In this document: positions 17,265 through 23,510 of the stretch, one piece after another
Position numbering within the stretch: position 1 is the stretch's first letter
How the letters are laid out: every line of letters starts with the position of its first letter
Assembly (NCBI GenBank): GCA_003427395.1
Contig: BFEA01000593.1
Location: 269,612 to 293,121 of the forward strand
Source of the DNA: Chara braunii
Taxonomy: Eukaryota > Streptophyta > Charophyceae > Charales > Characeae
Reading direction: 5' to 3'
Length of the DNA stretch: 23,510 nucleotides
Translations under genes and position numbers: made by a program
The notes under the pieces: model-generated
Databases searched by the model: none
What the model was told of the DNA's origin: nothing
What the model saw: only the letters and a program-made list of their open reading frames with translations

Positions 17265-17552
17265 ATGAGCGGTGGCAGCACTGGCAGGGAATAAGGATGA
17301 TGAAGGGGTTGAATATGGGTGTGATTGTTGCCCTTGTACTCTTGTGTGGGATGGGATTCCTGGTGAAGGAGGGGGGGGAGGGGTCTGATGAGTGCTTTTT
17401 CTGGCCTCCTGTTCACCTTTCTCTGCCCTTTCCTCAGCTCTCTTCTTCTTTTTCAGTGCCCTATTATCTTCCATCCTCTGTGCCACCCCCTTTCCACTTC
17501 AGCAGGCCATTGATGGCCCGAGGTGATACCACCTTGCTTTTCTCTTTGGTTG
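17265..17552 (-). pseudogene. basic and proline-rich coding remnant
   Basis: Minus-strand frame with AQRMEDNRALKKKKRAEERA, then EKGEQEARKSTHQ and PPPPPSPGIPSH. It looks like the N-terminal, RNA-binding or coiled-coil part of a retroelement gag/ORF1-like protein, upstream (in sense) of the 15996-17020 remnant. The family is not recognised. The retroposon insertion at 17571-18001 lies immediately on its 5' side. Confidence 0.35.
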
Positions 17553-17569
17553 GGCGCACTGCTCTGTTC

Positions 17570-17707
17570 TTTTTTTTTTTTTTTTTGAGAACAACCCGGT
17601 CGGATGCTAGGTGTGCTGATATGAGCAGACACCTCTAGCACCGCCGGGAAGGCTCCATCTATTGGTGGGGAGCAGCACCTGCTGGAAACCGGGTCCAGCG
17701 TCCCTTG
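17570..17707 (-). mobile_element. poly(A) SINE-like retroposon, copy E (3' module)
   Basis: T tract (17570-17586) followed by the body to about 17707. The third hairpin in sense has outer stem CCCGG/CCGGG, where copy D has CCCGA/TCGGG. The GCTCC/GGAGC and GCTGGA/TCCAGC stems are intact. Confidence 0.9.
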
Positions 17708-18001
17708 GATACAACATTGCAATGTAAAGATTGTTGGGCATATGGCCATCTGAGTTCTTGCTCCAGAGCATCTCTCTCCCCCTCAGGGTTGCTTATGACA
17801 CCCTTCCTAAATACAGAGTCTCTACATCCTGCTGGCCTAGCCCTACCCAGGATGGTGTCCGCCTTGCTTTTATGTTTACGTTCCTCCGGTAGCAGAGCCT
17901 GATCTCCCATCCCCGGTGTTTGGAACCCCCCCTTTATTCATGTTTCTTGCGGTTGTGGGCTTTCTCCTTTTACTGGGATCGGGTCTCCTTTGTCCCATGA
18001 A
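17571..18001 (-). mobile_element. 431-bp retroposed unit with 18-bp target duplication
   Basis: The perfect direct repeat GGCGCACTGCTCTGTTCT lies at 17553-17570 and 18002-18019. The T tract directly follows the left copy, so the unit is a minus-strand, poly(A)-tailed insertion made by target-primed reverse transcription. The enclosed 431 bp hold SINE-like copy E as the 3' third. The 5' part is gene-like: PIPVKGESPQPQE, then after a frame change MGDQALLPEERKHKSKAD, VFRKGVISNPEGERDALEQE and LRWPYAQQSLHCNVV. That 5' part is not shared with the other copies. The protein family is unrecognised. Confidence 0.8.
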
Positions 18002-18842
18002 GGCGCACTGCTCTGTTCTGATGAGCAATGTGTACTAGACCGTGGAAAAAAAAGAAAAAAAAGAAAAAACTTCAGTACAGTCAAAAAAACAGTTGGTGGG
18101 AAATAAGGGTGTCGTTAGACACTCCTTACGAGTTCCTTGAGCCACAAGGAATTTTCCTTGTGCCTCGTAAGGGAATTTGGCGGTGTCGTTCCACACATCC
18201 TTGGGGACGTCCCCCGAGGACATTCCCTTGTGGCCTGCCCGCGGCCATTTTCATATGAAGATAGCCACGGGCGGGGGTGTCCGTGGTCCAGCATCCGGTG
18301 TCCGTGTGGAGACGGCGTGGTCCAGCGACGTCCGGCGGAAAAGGGCATGAGGCAGGCCGCGAAAAACAAAATAAAAAAGGGGGACCTCTGTGTTTGAAAT
18401 TCAAAATTTGAAGTACAGGTGTGGTGACGACGACGACGTTCGGCTTCCAGCGAGCAGACGGTGCAGGGCTGAATTGGCCTTAGCGGCGGCGTCCCTTCCG
18501 CCCACCTCCCAGTCAGTGTACATGCGCGCACCGGGTGCGTCCATCACCGTCGAGCTTCTCCTCCACATCATCCGCGCCGTCACACGCTGTTCGGCCAGGG
18601 GGACGACGCCCATGGAGAGGCATCAGCTTCTCGGACGTCTCCTCGGGGGGTGAGCGGGTTACGTCTCTGGGGTACGAGGATTGAGATGGCAGCGGAGAGA
18701 CGTCGTCCCTGTAGAGGTGGTGGCGATGGAGGGCGGCGGAGAAGGCGGGCGTGCGCTGTTGACACCTCTTGAGAGGGAAGCCGTGGCGGCAGCCATGTCA
18801 ACCATTGTTCTTCGTTGCCAGCAGGAGAGGGCGCTGGGATGA

Positions 18843-19196
18843 ATGAAGGAGCAGTTGCTCGCGCATAGAAGAAGGACGCTGATGCAAGCTGCGGATGACG
18901 GCCCCGACTACGTGGCAACTTCAGAGGCTGTCATTGAGTTGTGCTACACATTGGGTTGCGGCCTCATTCCACGAGCGACACTGAGGTGGTGGATCAAACG
19001 CAGGACGGGGGGAGCATGGGAAGACCTTCGACAATGCGATGATGCCACGGATGACTGCTTCAACGAGAAGCAGCATAACGCCGAAGAGCAGCAGAGGGAC
19101 CACCAGAAGCAGCACAGCGACGAGGAGCAGCAGAGGGAGCCTGCGGTACAGGTCGGCCATGAACTGCACGGTGTGACGGTGGAGAGGCAGCAATGA
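18843..19196 (+). pseudogene. transposase N-terminal remnant (PIF/Harbinger-like)
   Basis: 117-codon frame inside the TIR element, opening at ATG 18843. The middle part reads LRWWIKRRTGGAWEDLRQCD followed by DATDDCFNEK. This WW-x-K/R block with a following acidic helix resembles the region before the DDE nuclease of Harbinger transposases. After it the frame runs into a Gln/Glu-rich tail (EEQQRDHQKQHSDEEQQRE) and stops. No DDE catalytic residues are present, so it cannot transpose. The Gln/Glu-rich tail has a diverged relative at about 12225-12300 in copy 3. The assignment rests on context as much as on the motif. Confidence 0.45.
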
Positions 19197-19350
19197 GCAC
19201 ACAACGGCGGAGAAGGCAAAAGTCTTATCGGACGTGCAACATGTGACGATATGCATGGGAATATGACGCTTGTGAAGAAACCTCTTCTGTGGATGGACTG
19301 ACGGCGCCGTCGGGAAAAAGAAAAAAAATGCCGACCGTTGATGCTGGCCG

Positions 19351-19537
19351 AAAATGACGCCGCCGCCTGATGGAGGCCCACCGCCAACAGTAGCTGTTTG
19401 GGGGCGTTGGGGGACTATGCATACGTTCCTCGAGCGCACGAGACTGCATGATGCCAGTCGAAAATGACGACGCCACCCAATGGAGGCACACCGCCAACAG
19501 TAGCCACTGGGGGACGTTGGGGGACTACGCAAACGTT
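19351..19537. repeat. internal tandem duplication, 110-bp period
   Basis: AAAATGACG and about 77 following bases (including CCGCCAACAGTAGC and GTTGGGGGACTA) occur at 19351 and again at 19461 inside the TIR element, with moderate divergence. Confidence 0.85.
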
Positions 19538-19890
19538 GGAGGGCGGGGATGTCCGTGCGAACGCCACTGGACCACATCTGGACCACCCAAGGACCAAAAC
19601 TCTCCGTCGACGCATGTCTTCGCCACTCCGTGAGTCACGGTTCCTTGAGCTCCAAGAGACCTCACGAGGTCCTTTGGAGATAAGGAAATTTTGGCTGGGG
19701 CCACAAGGATGCCACAAGGAATTTTCCTTGTGGCGTTTTCACATTTCTTTTTTAATTTCGTCCCCAAAGGACAGGTGGAACGAGCACGTCCTTGTGGATT
19801 TCACATCTTCGAGGAGTGTCTAACGACGCCCTAAGATCGAGATTCGAACACAAGTTCACAAACAGTCACTGTGGTGGGAAATCCGCTTAT

Positions 19891-20349
19891 GGGCGTCCTT
19901 AGACACTCCTATTGAAATCCTCGGGCAATAGGAAAGATTCCTAATGGCTCAAAAGGAAATTTGGGGCCTTTGTTCCACCTGTCCTTGGGGACGTCGCCCG
20001 AGGACTTTTCCTACGACCAATGTCAGAAAAAAGAAAAGAAAAGAAAAGAAAAAAAACAGTTCTGCTTGAGGCCTTCAGCCAATAGGGTGCTGCCGCGATC
20101 CAGATTCTCGGCTGTAATGTCTATCTACCCGTGTGCCCTCTCCTCTCCGTGAAACGCGGATTCCTTGTGCCCAAGGGACCTCACGAGGTCCCTTGGGCAC
20201 AAGGAAGAAATGGCTGGGGGAATTCCTATTGCCCGATGAATTTCCTTACGAGCGTTTTCACTTTGTTTTTCGGATTGCATCCCTGAGGATAGGTGGAACG
20301 AACAATTTCTTGGGGATTTCGCGTCCCCGAGGAGTGTCTAACGACGCCC
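19891..20349. mobile_element. PIF/Harbinger-like MITE, copy 2 (TAT duplication)
   Basis: 459 bp. The left end GGGCGTCCTTAGACACTCCT and right end AGGAGTGTCTAACGACGCCC are inverted repeats with one mismatch. They are flanked by TAT (19888-19890 and 20350-20352). It shares subterminal blocks with copies 1 and 3 (GGAACGA, CCTTGGGGACGTC) but has no coding content. It lies only 60 bp from copy 1, in a similar flanking context (GTGGTGGGAAAT versus GTTGGTGGGAAAT before the left end). Confidence 0.85.
20161..20206. repeat. perfect 22-bp hairpin with 2-nt loop
   Basis: TTCCTTGTGCCCAAGGGACC (plus TC) pairs base for base with 20185-20206 around AC. Diverged versions stand at the equivalent place in the other two family members (about 19641-19687 and 13078-13110). 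Confidence 0.97.
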
Positions 20350-20487
20350 TATGGCACGACTTTGAAAAGGCAAAAAAAAAAAAAAAAAAATGGCAGTCTG
20401 CACACCACTGCCCTCGGCCTGCAAACAAGCTGACAAGTCTTTTGGACAGTCGCATGGCCGAAACTTTTTTTGTCCATTTGAGGGCCT

Positions 20488-20808
20488 ACTCACACTAGCA
20501 CATGAAATCACAAATTGTTTGTGGGCGAGTTTGCCATTATAGGGCACCGCCTGGTCACACAGCTCGCCCCACATCTACCACAAAGCAGAAAAGACAACCA
20601 CTACCAGTCGTCAAAATGCGAATTTACGGGCCATGCAGTTGCACAAGGCACAAAAGTATTTTGCGCCCGAAAAATGCATATGCCTGCAGCTCCCCATGCC
20701 GCTGGCATATACGTACCCAGACATGTGAATTCGCCAAATACAGCAAAAGTGTGAGCCCTAAAAGTTGCCAGATTTTGCGATTTTGTGATTTTACGTGCTA
20801 ATGTGAGT
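20488..20808. mobile_element. small inverted-repeat element (MITE-like), family unknown
   Basis: 27-bp terminal inverted repeats: ACTCACACTAGCACATGAAA (20488) and its inverse ending GTGCTAATGTGAGT (20808), with three mismatches in 27. 321 bp, no coding content. No clear target duplication, so the exact ends are tentative. Confidence 0.65.
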
Positions 20809-21299
20809 GACCTTGAAATTTGACAACGGCTTACCCGCAAAAGAAACTTCATGCCGCTAGGTCTGCTGCGGCATGAGTTTCGAATGGGCAAAAAAAACAT
20901 AAGAGGTAAGTACGTTCATGTCACCTTCGAGTATCGAATGGGCAAAAAAAAACACGCATCAACAAAGAAAACTGCGCCGAGTTCGAAAAGGCGACACAAG
21001 TACCGACGGCATGGTGTCAGACCGGGTGTCATACTTAGAGGGGTCAGCCATGGTGTCAGAGAGGAAAACAAAAAAAAAAAAAAAAATGCCCAACGGATAC
21101 TTTTGGAGTCATTTGGACTGAAATCGCCCATTTTGAGTTGGCGCATGGTTTCTTTGCCGGAGTGAGTTTTTTTTGCCTTCAGGATTTCACAACATGCCGC
21201 GCCCACCGTTATTTCAAAATATAAATTGGCAGTCTGCACACCACTGTTCCCTGCCTGCAAAAAAACTGACCCGCCTGGCGTCCGTTTGGTAAAAAACTG
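20809..21299. other. no gene; short dispersed repeats and A tracts
   Basis: TCGAATGGGCAAAAAAAA occurs twice (about 20879 and 20933). GGCAGTCTGCACACCACTG near 21229 repeats the sequence at 20392. An A tract lies at 21069-21086. Nothing coding is recognised. Confidence 0.5.
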
Positions 21300-22900
21300 C
21301 TTTTTGGAGACTGACGTCCAAACAACCAGCACCTTGCACAGGGCAGCAGCCACGTACCTATGGAAGAAAGAGGGGGCCGGTACAAACTGCATCCATAGAG
21401 CCCCCTGGCAATATGTAGCCCAACCCAGTGCCAGAGGAGGGCTGGGGATCAATTGATGCGCTGCTATTTACATTTATGATTTATCATTAGAATGCTGATG
21501 GGGAACGATGTACCCTGGTCACCCTTAGCACTCATCCAAATTAGGAATCTGGCCCCGGACTCAGGTTCACAGGCTGCCCCTCCACCTACTGCAGTGCTTC
21601 ACAAAAATTCACCTGGCCAATCAATCCCTGCTCCCACCAGGAGTAGGGGAGATAACTCTCCAGCCAATCAAGCCAAGCGGGACCTCCAAGTAGACGCGTT
21701 GTGGGATGACATGCTGAGGTTATGGAGGACAAAGGGGCCGGCAGACAAACCCACACCGCTGAGGTGGCATGAAGTATGGCGCCAGCCCCCCTCTTCAGAA
21801 ATCCGCAGACACTGGATGAAAATGGCAAAATGTTCGATTTGCACCCCTCCTCTCCGTGGCTGTCATGGCCGACCACAGGTTGTTATACGATAGGACCCTT
21901 CTGCTGCGGCCTGGAATACAACCGAACATCTGCAATCCCCGCTCGAACACCTCCGAAACTGGATCAGAGATGAGCTTAGCTCATAGAAGCCATCCCACTA
22001 GGATTTAGCCTCACTCTAAAGAGGGGTCCTACACTCTCTCAGGGGGACTGGGTGGCCCGGTTCTCCGATCTCCCGGTACGTATAGTGGTGTACAGGGTTG
22101 GCCAAGTCTCCCTCAACTCAGCAAAACTCGAAGCATTTGAGCCTTGCCTTCCAGGAGCTCTGTGGTCCCACCCTCCACAGGCAGGAGGACCATGACTGTT
22201 AAGGTCCCATTCTATCAACTGATGAGAGTGTGGGTGCGGCAAAATGAGCGCCGGCAGGAATGGGTGTATGAACCCACTATGCCTATCACCAGGCTTCGCT
22301 TTGACCCTGAAGAATGAGAATCACCTGGGAGTAACTTGAAGCCCATTCCTATACAGTAAAGGGGGGATACAGAGCAGCACGATTGGCCCTGCCAACAACA
22401 GAGGTCACTCGCAGTTGGAACAACGAGGCCGAGCGCTCCCTTGGTGCTCTCGATGCCTGCAAGGTTTTCCGGTTAGCAAGAGAGCAGAGACAATTGAGCA
22501 TATATTTCTACAATGCCCCGCCGCTATTCTTACCTGGAGGTGGTGGGATAGGGTGTGGGACCGTGTGGCAACAATTGGTCCCCGGGCACCCATGGCCGTG
22601 GGATTGGCGTGCCATCCTAACAGGCCACTACCCACCTTTCCAAGACGACATCTTTGTGTTGAACATGTTTCACCTGTCCCGACGAACAATCCTGTGGGTT
22701 CTGTGGTGGCAACGATGCATCCTAACTTTAGACCAAGTTTGGGTAGAGGGCGAAGAGAGGGTGAACAATTCAAATTGCACTTCCAACTGGAACTCTGGCA
22801 CAGATGGAAGACAATGAAGCAAACACTAGACAATCTTCATAGAGCTAAAGACATCCGGGATGGTTGGGTGGAGATCGGGAGGGATGGGTAGCGGAAGTAT
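21300..22900 (+). pseudogene. LINE ORF2 3' part: post-RT region and zinc-binding (zf-RVT) domain
   Basis: Fragments of a non-LTR retrotransposon polyprotein in shifting plus-strand frames. 21310-21456 reads LHRAAATYLWKKEGAG, then WQYVAQPSARGGLGIN, the thumb-type block after reverse transcriptase ending in GGLGI. 21492-21770 includes ALWDDMLRLWRTKG, then PLRWHEVWRQP. 22415-22560 reads CSRCLQ, then ETIEHIFLQCPAAILTW, the CxxC...HxxxC zinc-binding motif of the zf-RVT family. 22680-22730 reads TILWVLWWQRC. No polymerase YxDD box is seen, so the copy is 5' truncated, and at least three frame changes plus stops make it inactive. It ends near 22980, where SINE-like copy F begins. Such LINEs supply the machinery that could move the poly(A) retroposons nearby. 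Confidence 0.75.
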
Positions 22901-22992
22901 GGTGGACGGGGTTTGGGGAAGGAGAAGGGGGGAGGGAGGGCAACCTTACAGAGGAGGCGCCCAGGGACTATCAACTGAGATTTATCTCTCCT

Positions 22993-23140
22993 CTTTTTTT
23001 TCTTTTTTTCTTTTTTAAGAAAAACGCCCTGAGTTGATGCTAAGGTAGCTGATAAGAGCAGACTACCCTAGCATTCCTTGGGGGGCTCCGTCTATTTGTG
23101 GGGAGCAGCACCTGCTGGAAATGGGGTCCAGCGTCCCTCT
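22993..23140 (-). mobile_element. poly(A) SINE-like retroposon, copy F
   Basis: T-rich tract (22993-23016) followed by the body to about 23140. The third hairpin has stem GCTAAGGTAG/CTACCCTAGC around CTGATAAGAGCAGA. Its inner stem GGTAG/CTACC differs from GATGTG/CACGTC in copy D, yet both pair. The GCTCC/GGAGC and GCTGGA/TCCAGC stems are intact. Confidence 0.87.
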
Positions 23141-23510
23141 CATTTGGAGAAAAATAATTTGACGAACACAGCAATGACTGTTCCGACTACGTCACCCTCC
23201 TTCAAGGAGTACCCTGAAAGAGCCTGACCTTGCTTTTGTTGAAATTGACCTCTTCGCCCGAAATGGGACGACAGATATGTCCTTTCCTCTCTAGCCTTTT
23301 CAACAGTTAAATGAGAGTGCTGATCTGGATCTCTAATCCTCTGTTCCCCTTGCCTCTTCAAGTGTATCCCTTCCATACCATGACATTGGAACCAAAGCGT
23401 TCTGGGATGATGTGAAAAGACACGGGAACTCTTGAGCAGGGCGGAGAGGTATTGAGGGATCCACCAGGGTCCACTCCTGTTCCTCCCCCGTCTCAGCTCC
23501 CTCTCATTCC
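23141..23510 (-). pseudogene. unidentified gene-like fragment 5' of copy F
   Basis: A minus-strand open frame from about 23376 (GIHLKRQGEQRIRDPDQHSH, then LSGYSLKEGDVVGTVIAVFV) ends at a TGA that directly abuts the SINE-like body. This arrangement, a coding-like 5' part joined to the shared 3' module, resembles the 17571-18001 unit, but the sequence is different. The family is not recognised and the fragment may continue beyond the window. Confidence 0.35.

Larger units (their letters stand above)
18107..19831. mobile_element. PIF/Harbinger-like TIR element, copy 1 (TAA duplication)
   Basis: 1725 bp. The left end GGGTGTCGTTAGACACTCC (18107) and right end GGAGTGTCTAACGACGCCC (19831) are inverted repeats differing at one base. 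TAA flanks both (18104-18106 and 19832-19834), the 3-bp duplication of PIF/Harbinger. Subterminal hairpins are built of ACAAGGAATTTTCCTTGT: near-perfect at 18140-18165 and a perfect 11-bp stem with a 2-nt loop at 19711-19734. The interior holds a short transposase-like frame (18843-19196) and a 110-bp-period internal duplication. It is non-autonomous. Confidence 0.85.

Noticed and set aside
18921-19586. 221-codon minus-strand frame with a hydrophobic Leu/Val stretch
   Set aside because: It is the antisense of the Gln/Glu-rich tail of the transposase-like frame (CAG/GAG repeats read as CTG/CTC) and of the internal duplication.

Overview
This window looks like nuclear DNA from a plant or streptophyte alga. 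I favour a charophyte such as Chara, but that is inference. It contains no intact protein-coding gene that I can defend. It is a graveyard of transposons, retroposons and organelle DNA, with long low-complexity stretches and A/T homopolymer tracts. A bacterial or organellar genome is ruled out by the LINE remnant with a zinc-binding tail, the terminal-inverted-repeat elements with target duplications, the poly(A)-tailed retroposons, and plastid and mitochondrial gene scraps side by side. There are five unresolved N bases (two in 3.4-3.6 kb, three in 15.9-16.0 kb).

Layout. 1-410 is a ten-unit minisatellite with an exact 41-bp period. About 630-990 is a second minisatellite (44 bp) that runs into two unidentified protein-like open frames (935-1456 and 1637-2122). 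2240-4309 is a patchwork of short organelle fragments: mitochondrial rpl2, rrn18, rps4 and rps12 interleaved with three pieces of plastid rpoC2 and a complete plastid trnC-GCA. 4736-5053 is a young inverted-repeat DNA transposon with a CAAT target duplication. Two tRNA-like SINE heads follow (5.3-5.6 kb, minus strand). From 5.9 to 8.1 kb the DNA is unusually rich in perfect hairpins, including a 52-55 bp tandem repeat whose units each carry the same stem. 8.1-10.4 kb shows little except a strong G-quadruplex motif.

10451-11991 (minus) is a decayed Myb/SANT-like (trihelix-like) gene of the kind that accompanies PIF/Harbinger transposons. It adjoins the right part of a PIF/Harbinger-like element ending at 13260, which is itself interrupted by a second copy of the 4-bp-duplication transposon (12353-12694). 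Two further members of the same TIR family are complete: 18107-19831 (TAA duplication, with a transposase-like N-terminal remnant) and 19891-20349 (TAT duplication). Another small inverted-repeat element lies at 20488-20808.

From 13.7 kb to the end there are six copies of one poly(A)-tailed SINE-like element, in both orientations. Its body folds into three successive hairpins, and the stems of two of them differ between copies by compensating changes. One copy (17571-18001) is flanked by a perfect 18-bp target duplication that also encloses about 290 bp of gene-like sequence 5' of the shared body. Around these copies lie fragments of a retroelement-like, charged or proline-rich coding region on the minus strand (about 16.0-18.0 kb) and the 3' half of a LINE ORF2 on the plus strand (about 21.3-22.9 kb).

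Nothing here forms a working pathway. The genes relate to each other as layers of insertion. The TIR elements and retroposons are nested in, or abut, one another, and many stops in the old coding regions are single C-to-T or G-to-A changes, as expected for methylated, silenced DNA.
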